NCBI GenBank assembly: GCA_017409825.1
Contig: JAFQRZ010000036.1
Location: 62,001 to 126,000, forward strand
DNA: 64,000 nucleotides
Reading direction: 5' to 3'
From: Agathobacter sp.
Lineage (GTDB): Bacteria; Bacillota; Clostridia; Lachnospirales; Lachnospiraceae
Part shown: in pieces, positions 15,716-23,942 of the stretch
How positions within the stretch are numbered: the stretch's first letter is position 1
Layout: every line of letters begins with the position of its first letter
Program-made: the position numbers and the translations under genes
The notes under the pieces: model-generated
Told to the model about the DNA's origin: nothing
What the model saw: the letters and a program-made list of their open reading frames with translations, nothing else
Databases searched by the model: none

Positions 15716-18376
15716 ATGAAAAAGAGTTTAGGCGTAAACGAATTACGTAGAATGTATCTCGAATTTTTCGAGAGCAAAGATCATTTGGCAATGAAGAGCT
15801 TTTCACTTGTTCCACACAATGATAATAGCTTATTACTTATCAATGCTGGTATGGCACCTTTAAAACCATATTTTACAGGACAGGAAATTCCACCACGTAA
15901 CCGTGTGACAACCTGCCAGAAGTGTGTTCGTACAGGTGATATTGACAACGTAGGTAAGACAGCTCGTCACCTTACATTCTTCGAAATGCTTGGTAACTTC
16001 TCATTCGGTGATTATTTCAAAGAAGAAGCCATCGAATGGTCATGGGAATTCTTAACAAAGAACCTTGGCTTAGAAGAAGATCGTCTTTACCCATCTATCT
16101 ATGGAGAAGATGAAGAAGCATTTGAAATCTGGAATAAGAAAATTGGTGTTGCAGCAGATAGAATTACACGTTTCTATCGTGACCCTGAAACAGGTGCATG
16201 TGACAACTTCTGGGAACACGGTGCTGGTCCTTGTGGTCCATGTTCTGAAATCTACTATGACAGAGGAGAAAAATATGGCTGTGGCAGCCCAGATTGTAAA
16301 GTGGGTTGTGAATGTGACCGTTTCATGGAAGTATGGAACAACGTATTCACGCAGTTCGAAGGCGATGGCAAAGGCAATTATGTAGAACTGGCTCAGAAGA
16401 ATATCGACACAGGTATGGGTCTGGAAAGACTTGCAACTGTTATGCAGGACGTAGATTCTGTATTTGATATTGATACTATGAAAGCAATCCGCGACAAAAT
16501 CTGTGAAATGTCAGGTAAGACATACCAGACAAACGAAAACGACGATATCTCTATCCGTCTTATCACAGACCACATCCGTTCATCGACATTCCTTGTATCA
16601 GACGGTGTAATGCCTTCCAACGAAGGTCGTGGATATGTACTTCGTCGTCTCATTCGTCGTGCAGCTCGTCATGGACGTATGCTTGGTATCGACGGAACAT
16701 TCCTTGCTCGTCTTTCAGAAACTGTTATCAATGAAAGCAAAGACGGCTATCAGGAATTAGAAGATAAGAAAGCATTTATCTTCAAGGTTCTTACTCAGGA
16801 AGAAGAACAGTTCAACAAGACAATCGACCAGGGTCTTGCTATCCTTAGCAAAATGATGGAAGAAACAAAAGCAGCAGGAGCAACAGTATTATCTGGAGAA
16901 AATACATTCAAACTTTATGATACTTATGGATTCCCAGTAGACTTAACAGGCGAAATCCTTGCAGAAAACGGCTTTACTTATGATGAAGCAGGTTTCAAGG
17001 CTTGCATGGAAGAACAGAGAACAAAAGCTCGTAATGCTCGTAAAGTAACGAACTACATGGGTGCAGACGCAACCGTTTACGAAGAACTTGACCCATCTAT
17101 CACATCCGAATTCGTAGGATATGACAGATTAACACATACATCAAAGGTTTCTGCTCTTACAACAGAAACAGCAGTAGTAGAAGCTTTAGCAGAAGGCGAC
17201 AATGGCACAATCATCGTTGACGAAACCCCATTCTATGCAACAATGGGTGGTCAGCAGGGTGACAAAGGTATCATCCGCACTGCAAATGGTGAATTCAAAG
17301 TAGTAGATACTGTAAAATTACTTGGTGGTAAAGTTGGTCATATCGGACAGATGGTTTCTGGTATGATTTCTAATGGCGAAGATGTAGAACTCGTCGTAGA
17401 CAAAGAATTACGTGCAAAAACTTGCCGTAACCACTCTGCAACACATTTACTTCAGAAAGCACTCCGTGAAGTACTTGGTACACATGTAGAACAGGCTGGT
17501 TCTTATCAGGATGGCGACAGAACACGTTTCGACTTCTCTCATTTCTCAGCAATGACAGCTGAAGAAATCGCTCGCGTGGAAGCTATCGTAAATGAGCAGA
17601 TTGCCCTTGCAACACCAGTTGTTACTGAAGTTATGACCGCAGATGAAGCGAAGAACAGCGGTGCTATGGCTCTCTTCGGAGAAAAATATGGCGAATCTGT
17701 ACGTGTTGTAAGCATGGGAGACTTCTCAAAAGAACTTTGTGGTGGTACACACGTAGCAAACACAGCAGAAATCACAGCATTCAAGATTATTTCTGAGAGT
17801 GGTGTAGCAGCAGGGGTACGTCGTATCGAAGCTCTCACAGGCAGCAATGTATTTGCTTACTACAAAGAAGTAGAAGAAAAATTAAACGCAGCAGCGAAAG
17901 TAGTGAAATCTACTCCAGCGAACCTGCTTGAAAGATTAGAAAGCCTTATGGCAGAAGTAAAAGCACTTTCTTCTGAAAATGAATCCTTAAAGAGCAAGGC
18001 TGCAAAAGATGCACTTGGCGATGTAATGGATCAGGTAAAAGAAATTAAGGGCGTAAAAGTGCTTGCTACATCTGTTGACGGTGTAGACATGAACGGACTT
18101 CGTGACCTCGGCGACCAGCTCAAAGAAAAGCTTGGCGAAGGTGTAGTTGTTATCGCTTCTTCTTGCGATGGCAAAGTAAACCTCATCGCTATGGCTACTG
18201 ACGAGGCTCAGAAAGCTGGAGCACATGCTGGTAACCTCATCAAAGCAATTGCTGGCAAGGTTGGCGGTGGCGGCGGTGGTCGTCCAAATATGGCTCAGGC
18301 TGGTGGTAAAAATCCAGCAGGTATCCCAGATGCAATCGCAGAAGTAGCAGTTGCATTAGAAGGAATGCTGAAATAA
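15716..18376 (+). CDS. alaS: Alanyl-tRNA synthetase
   Basis: The 886-residue protein is a complete class II AlaRS. The catalytic core begins VNELRRMYLEFFESKDH and includes the motif 2 region TFFEMLGNFSFGDYF. The editing domain has HSATHLL (about residue 573) and CGGTHVAN (about 676) zinc motifs. The C-Ala domain contains the glycine-rich segment GGGGGGRPNMAQAGG. It charges tRNA-Ala and clears Ser/Gly mischarging. The ATG at 15716 is preceded by TGGAGG; an in-frame start 16 codons upstream is unlikely. Codon use is strongly biased, as expected for high expression. rpsU follows. Confidence 0.98.
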   Translation: MKKSLGVNELRRMYLEFFESKDHLAMKSFSLVPHNDNSLLLINAGMAPLKPYFTGQEIPPRNRVTTCQKCVRTGDIDNVGKTARHLTFFEMLGNFSFGDYFKEEAIEWSWEFLTKNLGLEEDRLYPSIYGEDEEAFEIWNKKIGVAADRITRFYRDPETGACDNFWEHGAGPCGPCSEIYYDRGEKYGCGSPDCKVGCECDRFMEVWNNVFTQFEGDGKGNYVELAQKNIDTGMGLERLATVMQDVDSVFDIDTMKAIRDKICEMSGKTYQTNENDDISIRLITDHIRSSTFLVSDGVMPSNEGRGYVLRRLIRRAARHGRMLGIDGTFLARLSETVINESKDGYQELEDKKAFIFKVLTQEEEQFNKTIDQGLAILSKMMEETKAAGATVLSGENTFKLYDTYGFPVDLTGEILAENGFTYDEAGFKACMEEQRTKARNARKVTNYMGADATVYEELDPSITSEFVGYDRLTHTSKVSALTTETAVVEALAEGDNGTIIVDETPFYATMGGQQGDKGIIRTANGEFKVVDTVKLLGGKVGHIGQMVSGMISNGEDVELVVDKELRAKTCRNHSATHLLQKALREVLGTHVEQAGSYQDGDRTRFDFSHFSAMTAEEIARVEAIVNEQIALATPVVTEVMTADEAKNSGAMALFGEKYGESVRVVSMGDFSKELCGGTHVANTAEITAFKIISESGVAAGVRRIEALTGSNVFAYYKEVEEKLNAAAKVVKSTPANLLERLESLMAEVKALSSENESLKSKAAKDALGDVMDQVKEIKGVKVLATSVDGVDMNGLRDLGDQLKEKLGEGVVVIASSCDGKVNLIAMATDEAQKAGAHAGNLIKAIAGKVGGGGGGRPNMAQAGGKNPAGIPDAIAEVAVALEGMLK

Positions 18377-18409
18377 GATAGATTTTGATAGATATTTTGC
18401 GAAATTCTA

Positions 18410-18437
18410 TTGACAAAATAGAAAATGTTGCTAAAAT
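18410..18437 (+). promoter_or_regulatory. Sigma-A promoter of rpsU
   Basis: TTGACA (18410-18415), 16 bp, TAAAAT (18432-18437). About 65 bp of leader precede the rpsU start. Confidence 0.75.
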
Positions 18438-18503
18438 ATATAACGTTAGTGCAATTATTATTGCCTTACAGTTGAATCCACAACTGGAGGGAGGTTAGGT
18501 TAG

Positions 18504-18680
18504 ATGTCAAGCGTAGTAGTTAAAGAAAACGAAACTTTAGATAGCGCATTACGTAGATTTAAAAGAAACTGTGCAAAAGCAGGTATCCAGCAGGAGATTC
18601 GTAAACGTGAACATTACGAAAAACCATCAGTAAAGCGCAAAAAGAAATCTGAAGCAGCTAGAAAAAGAAAATTTAACTAA
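18504..18680 (+). CDS. rpsU: 30S ribosomal protein S21
   Basis: The 58-residue, highly basic protein begins [20 protein letters not shown] and ends with a [13 protein letters not shown] tail, matching bacterial S21 end to end. S21 is a small-subunit protein that promotes mRNA binding at initiation. It has its own promoter and a GGAGGGAGG-type ribosome site, and its transcript ends at the GAAA-capped terminator at 18706. Confidence 0.98.
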   Translation: MSSVVVKENETLDSALRRFKRNCAKAGIQQEIRKREHYEKPSVKRKKKSEAARKRKFN

Positions 18681-18705
18681 TTTTTGAAATCTAAATGCAA
18701 TTCAA

Positions 18706-18735
18706 GGGACTTCGTGAAAACGAGGTCCCTTTTTT
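18706..18735 (+). terminator. rpsU terminator, also the left tip of a large palindrome
   Basis: A 10-bp stem (18706-18715 with 18720-18729, one T-G pair) closed by a GAAA tetraloop is followed by six T. Its core is repeated inverted at 19001-19025 and direct at 20337-20361. Confidence 0.88.
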
Positions 18736-19025
18736 CGTATATTCAATACTACGAGCCCTTATCCTGTATCCTATTTGTACAACGAAATTCAAGTAATGTC
18801 TTTCTAGTTTCTCTAATAGGATAGCTCACAAAGTTAATATTACAAGTGACTTGCAAAAACTCGCTTCGCTCAAACAGTTTGCAAGCCACTTGATATTTTG
18901 CTCGCTTTATCCTCTAAGAGAAACACGAAAGCCCTTAAAAAGAATTTCTTTTGTACAAATATGATATGGGATATGGGCTCTTACTATATCGAATGATCGT
19001 AAAAGGGACCTCGTTTTCACGAAGT
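18709..19025. repeat. 317-bp imperfect palindrome
   Basis: The outer 25 bp (18709-18733 and 19001-19025) are perfect inverted repeats. Complementarity continues inward through GAGCCC/GGGCTC, TATTTGTAC/GTACAAATA, GAAATTC/GAATTTC, GTTTCTCT/AGAGAAAC and CAAGTGACTTGCAAA/TTTGCAAGCCACTTG to a centre near 18867. There is no ORF of note. The inner left edge (AATACTACGA) and right edge (TCTTACT) resemble the borders of hairpin copies 3 and 4. The 456-bp gap between rpsU and 19137 is almost entirely this element. Confidence 0.8.
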
Positions 19026-19136
19026 ATGCTAGAAAAATTGCGAACAGGTGGTAAGGGTGGTATACTGTTGAGGTAGAAATCTATATGCAGAAAAAGAGAT
19101 TTTTGTGTATATAGATAGATTTATGGAGAGTGTTGT

Positions 19137-19952
19137 ATGGGGTTATTTGATGTATTTAAGAAAAAAGAGAAAGTATTAACAATAGATGAGGTTCAAGAAA
19201 AATTTTTTACTTCGATGTCAGAATATACAGGCTGGAAACTATTAAAAAGTCAAAGGTGCCTACGAAAGAGAATTGGAAATATTGTTTTTGATATATGCTT
19301 TTATAGTTCAAAATATAATCTATCAGGGGAGCATATAGAGGCAAACTGTGAATTTGAATTTTGGAATAGAGAGTATGATAAAATATGTAGTGTTAACAGC
19401 AAAATCGGTTTTATATTCTTTCAAGCTGATAATGATTATTGGTATGATATGTCTACTGAAACAAAGCTAAATGATGCAATTGTTGATATTAAGAAGAAGT
19501 TTGATGATTATGTTATTCCATTAATCGAAGTATTTGAAAAAAATTATTATGATGCAGTTACATACTTATCAAGTGAAGATATGCGAAGGTTGTATCAATT
19601 GAATAAGTTTGAGGTATTTAAAAAAATGCAAGATAATAAATGTAAGTATTATGAATGGGATGAAGCTACATTTGTTATACCAAAGGAGTTTCAGTTGGGT
19701 ATAAGCAGTGAGTTGGCAGATGCATTAAATGTGTTTTGGTCTGCTGGTGGTTTAGATTTTTTTAATGTGAACGACCCAAAATATTATGCATCAAATTGGT
19801 TAGAGTTTATGGGTGCGCTGTATTCCAAAATCGCAGATGGCGAATTTGTAGCTATAGATAAAACTTATCATGTTCCACTAAGTGATGAACAAAAGGAAGA
19901 ATTAGTCAGACGTGGCGTACCAGCAGTTTTTATTACAGATTTGAAGAATTAA
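19137..19952 (+). CDS. Uncharacterised protein, possibly DUF4304-like
   Basis: The 271-residue soluble protein begins MGLFDVFKKKEK, then a segment with GWKLLKSQRCLRKRIGNIVFDICFYSS (about residues 32-60) that recalls the start of DUF4304 domains, which occur among immunity-like proteins. The second half (about 150-271) has no match I can name. TGGAG precedes the ATG. A 111-residue gene follows. No toxin gene is adjacent. The pair sits between copies of the rpsU terminator sequence, which suggests recent insertion, and its codon use is A/T-richer than that of alaS. Confidence 0.6.
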   Translation: MGLFDVFKKKEKVLTIDEVQEKFFTSMSEYTGWKLLKSQRCLRKRIGNIVFDICFYSSKYNLSGEHIEANCEFEFWNREYDKICSVNSKIGFIFFQADNDYWYDMSTETKLNDAIVDIKKKFDDYVIPLIEVFEKNYYDAVTYLSSEDMRRLYQLNKFEVFKKMQDNKCKYYEWDEATFVIPKEFQLGISSELADALNVFWSAGGLDFFNVNDPKYYASNWLEFMGALYSKIADGEFVAIDKTYHVPLSDEQKEELVRRGVPAVFITDLKN

Positions 19953-19976
19953 GGGGTAAGTAGAAGGAAAAAGTTA

Positions 19977-20312
19977 ATGAAATATTTTGTGAAAGATAAC
20001 GAAAGAATAGGTACATGCTATCACGAATTTTATAAAGGGAAATGGGATAAACATACGGTTTGGAAATCTGATTCAATATTCATACATGATGATTGCTTGT
20101 TTGAGAATCCAGACTTTCAAGATGCCATTGAAGAAGTAATTCCTCCTTATGATCCATTTGGAATAACGGAGATTACATTTGAGGAGTGGAGAAAAATTGG
20201 CGAGGTGATTTCTATAAAGAATCTAGTTTCGCAAGAAATATACAATGAAGCTGATGTATGGTTAAAAGATGTATTTGAAGTGTATGGGTGTTTTACAATT
20301 TTAGGAATATAA
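19977..20312 (+). CDS. Uncharacterised 111-residue acidic protein
   Basis: The small acidic, aromatic-rich protein has many Trp, Tyr and Phe residues, no signal peptide and no membrane helix, a composition common among immunity proteins of polymorphic toxins. AGAAGG precedes the ATG. It lies 24 bp after the previous gene and is probably co-transcribed with it, ending at the hairpin at 20334. No family is recognised; the immunity idea is inference only. Confidence 0.55.
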   Translation: MKYFVKDNERIGTCYHEFYKGKWDKHTVWKSDSIFIHDDCLFENPDFQDAIEEVIPPYDPFGITEITFEEWRKIGEVISIKNLVSQEIYNEADVWLKDVFEVYGCFTILGI

Positions 20313-20333
20313 ATATGTTAGGAACAATGGTTT

Positions 20334-20363
20334 GGGACTTCGTGAAAACGAGGTCCCTTTTTT
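20334..20363 (+). terminator. Second copy of the rpsU-type terminator
   Basis: GGGACTTCGT, GAAA, ACGAGGTCCC and six T: identical in stem and loop to the rpsU terminator. Similarity extends through TTCGTGTATTC, matching the start of the palindrome at 18709 but not its inner part. Confidence 0.88.
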
Positions 20364-20437
20364 CGTGTATTCTAGTTTAACTCGGTAGTCATTTTGTTAT
20401 CAAATATATATAATAGGAGTAGAAGGAGGTAGAGATT

Positions 20438-20911
20438 ATGGATAAAAAGATCATCGGACAGAAGATTTCTACACTTAGAAAAGAAAAAGGGATGACGCAG
20501 AAGGAATTAGCAGAAAAACTATGTGTGACAGATAAATCGGTAAGCAAATGGGAAACGGGAGTACATTTTCCTGATATTGTTGTTATGGAAAAGCTTGCAA
20601 ACGAGCTTGGCATTACAGTTGTGGATTTGCTAGGATTAGAGCAAGCTTCATCCGAAGAAGTAATTCAGGGAATAGCAAAAGTTTCACAGGAAGAAAAGAA
20701 TGAAATAAAGAAAGTAATGAAATCACGTGCGATAACATCAGCAATTTATGGCATAATAGGCGCACCATTAGCTATTTATTTTTCTTGGTTATTAAACGAA
20801 CAAGGTTTAGTCGGTGGAATCTATGGAGGTGCTACTTGCTTTTTTATGATATGTGCTATGGAGCAGGCTGCATATGGTATTTATAGTTTATTTAACCTAA
20901 GAAAGCTGTAA
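20438..20911 (+). CDS. XRE-family regulator with membrane segments
   Basis: The 157-residue protein has an N-terminal Cro/CI helix-turn-helix (residues about 7-61: ISTLRKEKGMTQKELAEKLCVTDKSVSKWETGVHFPDIVVMEKLANELG). The C-terminal part has two hydrophobic segments (about 95-115 and 120-145), so the protein is probably membrane-bound. AGAAGGAGG lies before the ATG and a TATAAT at 20409-20414. Target unknown; probably its own promoter. Confidence 0.82.
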   Translation: MDKKIIGQKISTLRKEKGMTQKELAEKLCVTDKSVSKWETGVHFPDIVVMEKLANELGITVVDLLGLEQASSEEVIQGIAKVSQEEKNEIKKVMKSRAITSAIYGIIGAPLAIYFSWLLNEQGLVGGIYGGATCFFMICAMEQAAYGIYSLFNLRKL

Positions 20912-20929
20912 TTATAAGATTAAACTGCA

Positions 20930-20946
20930 TTCGCTTTTAAAGCGAA
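20930..20946. repeat. Short perfect inverted repeat after the XRE gene
   Basis: TTCGCTTT, one base, AAAGCGAA. It lies 19 bp after the stop of the previous gene and is followed by AATTTT. It may be a weak terminator. Confidence 0.4.
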
Positions 20947-20966
20947 AATTTTCCCCTATCACGTCA

Positions 20967-21013
20967 TTGTATTTCGAAGAAAACCTTTTTATAATCTACT
21001 TGTAAGCTTACAA
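20967..21013 (+). promoter_or_regulatory. Promoter and perfect 14-bp palindromic operator of the XRE-TPR gene
   Basis: TTGTAT (20967-20972), 17 bp and TATAAT (20990-20995) form the promoter. TTGTAAGCTTACAA (21000-21013), an exact palindrome, covers the expected transcription start. This suits autorepression by the downstream XRE protein (inference). Confidence 0.6.
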
Positions 21014-21041
21014 AATAGAATTGTAAAAAGAGGTAACAACA

Positions 21042-22073
21042 ATGGAATTAGGAAATAAAATTAAATCTCTTCGTTTAAAAGCTGGACTTACACAGGAGAA
21101 ACTTGCAGATGAATTAAATGTGAGCTTCCAGACGATTTCAAAGTGGGAAAATAATGTATGTGCACCTGATATTACAATGCTTCCAAAGTTATCCGTGTTT
21201 TTTGGTGTAACAATAGATGAATTATTTGATTTGACAAGTGCACAAAAGATTAGTCGCATTGAAAATATGCTTGAGATGGAGCGAGAATTACCATACAATA
21301 CATTCGTGGAGACGATAGATTTTCTGAAAGAGCAGTTAGAGGTGCAGGAAGACAAAGGAAAAATCTATGGTATGATTGCGCATGTATATCATCATCGCGT
21401 CGTAAGTGATTGTGATAAGGTAGCAGAGTATGCGAAAAAATCGATGAGAGAAAAGCCAGAAGTGAAAGATTGCCAGTGGCTACTGGATAAAGCAGAAGGA
21501 GCTGTTGTCGCAGACTGGAATTTTGCAAATCATCTAAAGACCATTCGCTTCTTCAAGGAGCAGGTGGAAAATCATCCAGAAATTGCTAGAAACTATTTAT
21601 ACTTAATGGATAATCTGCTCAGTGATAATCGTACCGAAGAAACAAAGAAATTTCTACAAATATATCGTACCTTAGAGGGACACAAAGACTTTTTAGTGCT
21701 TTATTATGAAGCTTTGATTGCGATTGCAGAGCATGATGTCGCACTTGCAGAACAGAAGATTGGGAAATTGAAAGAAGATTACGCAGAAGACGATGGTGCA
21801 ATGTTTCAGGTGGCGGATTATTATGCCAGCCAGTGTAACTATGAGGAAGCGATTCGTTATTATGAAAAGTGTTATGAATTGGATGAGAAACCAAGATTCT
21901 ATGATCCGTTACATGGAATTGCACTCATCTATGAAATTCAGGGAAGATACGCAGACGCGATAAAAACATATGACCGTATTGTGCAAAATTTGGCTGAGGA
22001 ATGGAACTTTACAGAGGGTGAAACTGTGAATGTTATTTTGCGTGAAAAACAGCGTTTGGTGGAAATGATGTAA
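21042..22073 (+). CDS. XRE-family regulator with tetratricopeptide-like C-terminus
   Basis: The 343-residue protein has an N-terminal helix-turn-helix (GNKIKSLRLKAGLTQEKLADELNVSFQTISKWENNVCAPDITMLPKLSVFFGV, residues 4-56). The rest is helical, with TPR-like pairs such as YEEAIRYYEKCYELDEKPRF (about 278-297) and YADAIKTYDRIVQNLAEEW. This architecture occurs in Lachnospiraceae regulators and in peptide-sensing RRNPP-like proteins, but no small peptide gene is visible next to it. It has its own promoter and a candidate operator. Confidence 0.82.
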   Translation: MELGNKIKSLRLKAGLTQEKLADELNVSFQTISKWENNVCAPDITMLPKLSVFFGVTIDELFDLTSAQKISRIENMLEMERELPYNTFVETIDFLKEQLEVQEDKGKIYGMIAHVYHHRVVSDCDKVAEYAKKSMREKPEVKDCQWLLDKAEGAVVADWNFANHLKTIRFFKEQVENHPEIARNYLYLMDNLLSDNRTEETKKFLQIYRTLEGHKDFLVLYYEALIAIAEHDVALAEQKIGKLKEDYAEDDGAMFQVADYYASQCNYEEAIRYYEKCYELDEKPRFYDPLHGIALIYEIQGRYADAIKTYDRIVQNLAEEWNFTEGETVNVILREKQRLVEMM

Positions 22074-22131
22074 GTTTGCCTATCGCTAGCAGGGATTAAA
22101 TAAATTTCAATTAGTGGGGAGAAATAGAATT

Positions 22132-22545
22132 ATGGAGTATATTGAAAATAGCCTAACATATCAAGAATATGTATCATTGAGAAGTTCTGTTGGTTGGAAC
22201 AATTTTTCTAAAGAACAAGTTTTGAATTCTATAAATAATAGTGTATATAACATTACAGTTGTAGAAGATTACAAAACAATAGCAATGGGCAGATTGATTG
22301 GAGACGGAATTTATTATTTGATGGTTGATATAGTTGTCGATCCTGCATTTCAAGGAAAAGGGATTGGCAGCAAAATTGTTGATATGCTCTTGGCATTTGT
22401 TGATAACAGAACCCCGATAGGAGGAAGGTCAAGTGTTCAGTTGATTGCTGAACAGGGCAAAGAAGAGTTTTATATCAAAAGGGGATTTAAACTCATTCCA
22501 CATGAATTTTGTGGTTCGGGAATGAGGAAGATTATTAAAAAATAG
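22132..22545 (+). CDS. GNAT-family N-acetyltransferase
   Basis: The 137-residue protein has the GNAT fold with acetyl-CoA motif A, MVDIVVDPAFQGKGIGSKIVDMLL (about residues 66-89), including the Q-G-K-G-I-G pyrophosphate loop. The substrate is unknown. I start at the ATG at 22132 because GGGGAG lies in front; the in-frame GTG at 22114 overlaps that site. It is followed after about 110 bp by a second acetyltransferase. Confidence 0.85.
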   Translation: MEYIENSLTYQEYVSLRSSVGWNNFSKEQVLNSINNSVYNITVVEDYKTIAMGRLIGDGIYYLMVDIVVDPAFQGKGIGSKIVDMLLAFVDNRTPIGGRSSVQLIAEQGKEEFYIKRGFKLIPHEFCGSGMRKIIKK

Positions 22546-22657
22546 TATTAATGATTATGATAGTGGTGGATTTGCTAATAAATGTTGCATTGCTGGAATA
22601 AAGGTAAAATAACAATTTGTAATAGTTAGATAAACTTGAACTTTGGGAGATGATAAT

Positions 22658-23206
22658 ATGCTGATAGAAAATAGAGAAATAACGATATCCAATGGAAAAA
22701 GAATAATCATAAGAAGTGCAACAGATGCAGATGCAAAGTCTTTATGTCAGCATAGATATGTTACGTCAGGAGAAACTTACTTTATGGCAAGATATCCAGA
22801 AGAATGTTCTTTTGACATTGCGGATGTGGAGCAAAAATTATTACATACTCGAAACAGTGCTTGTGATTTTATGGTTACTGCATTTTTAGATAATGAAGTT
22901 ATTGGGGATTTGGGTGTAACGCAACTACGAAATCTTACCAAATATAGCCATAGAGCGTATATGGGTATTTCTATTCAAAAGGAGTACTGCAATATGGGCT
23001 TAGGGAGTATAATGATTGAATATGCTGTGAAGCAAGCAAAAGAGAATGGTTTTGAACAACTAGAATTAGGTGTTTTTGAAGATAATATTGAGGCAATTCG
23101 TTTATATGAAAAGTTTGGATTTCAAAAATATGGTATTCAGCCAAGAGCTTTTAAACTGAAAGATGGTACATATAGAGATGAATTAATTATGGTAAAAATG
23201 CTATAG
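22658..23206 (+). CDS. GNAT-family N-acetyltransferase, RimJ/RimL-like
   Basis: The 182-residue protein has RAYMGISIQKEYCNMGLGSIMIEYAVKQAKENGFEQLELGVFEDNIEAIRLYEKFGFQ (about residues 108-165), the acetyl-CoA binding motif with N-M-G-L-G and the typical C-terminal N-x-x-A-I-x-L-Y-E-K-x-G-F pattern. The start at 22658 follows TGGGAG. The acceptor is unknown; ribosomal protein or small-molecule amines are usual for this group. Confidence 0.87.
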   Translation: MLIENREITISNGKRIIIRSATDADAKSLCQHRYVTSGETYFMARYPEECSFDIADVEQKLLHTRNSACDFMVTAFLDNEVIGDLGVTQLRNLTKYSHRAYMGISIQKEYCNMGLGSIMIEYAVKQAKENGFEQLELGVFEDNIEAIRLYEKFGFQKYGIQPRAFKLKDGTYRDELIMVKML

Positions 23207-23244
23207 ATGTCTGTCAAATTCCAATTTGTAAGGAGAAAGATGTA

Positions 23245-23574
23245 ATGATTCAATTAGAAGAAAAACAGTTTTATGTGCTGTTGAACTTCTTCTATTCACA
23301 GTTCTTTTGCGAAGGACTGGAAAAGGCAATGGAAGATGAGGAAGTTTCAGTAGTAACCACTTTTAGAGGAATGGAGTATTTTTTAAAACTGATAAAAGAG
23401 CATAATATAGATTTTCCGTATACAACTATAAAAGAATATATTACTGAGACTTATGATAATGGAGAAGAAATATATTTAAGATTGTGGGAAAGATATGAAG
23501 AAGAAATGCAATATTATTCTTCAAAAGATAAATCATTCGAGGAAGTGTTTGGAAAAATAGAGTTCAATGTATAG
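23245..23574 (+). CDS. Uncharacterised acidic small protein
   Basis: The 109-residue protein is acidic, aromatic-rich, without membrane segments, beginning IQLEEKQFYVLLNFFYSQFF. AAGGAG lies before the ATG. It stands 38 bp after the acetyltransferase and 21 bp before a small membrane protein, so it is probably co-transcribed. No family recognised. Confidence 0.55.
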   Translation: MIQLEEKQFYVLLNFFYSQFFCEGLEKAMEDEEVSVVTTFRGMEYFLKLIKEHNIDFPYTTIKEYITETYDNGEEIYLRLWERYEEEMQYYSSKDKSFEEVFGKIEFNV

Positions 23575-23595
23575 TCAAAAATGAGGAGATTACGT

Positions 23596-23925
23596 ATGAA
23601 AAAAATAATGAATATATTACTTGGCATATGGTGTGCTATTACATGTTATGTTACTCCAATATGGATAACCATAATAATTCTTAATATTACAGGAATGATT
23701 TATCAATATGATTATTCGATGGATGAAGGCACGGCGGGCATAATAGGTGTTGTTTTGTTGCTATTATGGATAGGACTAGCGTTTGTTCCAAATGTTTGTT
23801 TCGGAAAGAAATTATATGTTACAAACAGAAAGTATTTTCTTTGCTATGGTATTTGTGTAGCTGTATTATGTGCATTATGTTTTGCGATGTGTAATTGGGA
23901 TATCATGGGAGTATTAGTTATGTAA
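23596..23925 (+). CDS. Small membrane protein of unknown function
   Basis: The 109-residue protein has three hydrophobic helices (about residues 5-31, 47-69 and 81-105) and little else. GAGGAG lies before the ATG at 23596; the frame is open five codons earlier without a site. It ends 17 bp before the aminoglycoside-kinase-like gene. Function unknown. Confidence 0.6.
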   Translation: MKKIMNILLGIWCAITCYVTPIWITIIILNITGMIYQYDYSMDEGTAGIIGVVLLLLWIGLAFVPNVCFGKKLYVTNRKYFLCYGICVAVLCALCFAMCNWDIMGVLVM

Positions 23926-23942
23926 AATAGGAGAGCAATATT

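Noticed and set aside
19137..20312. A toxin-immunity pair of a polymorphic toxin system
   Set aside because: Both genes have immunity-like composition only; no toxin domain, secretion signal or toxin tip was found next to them.
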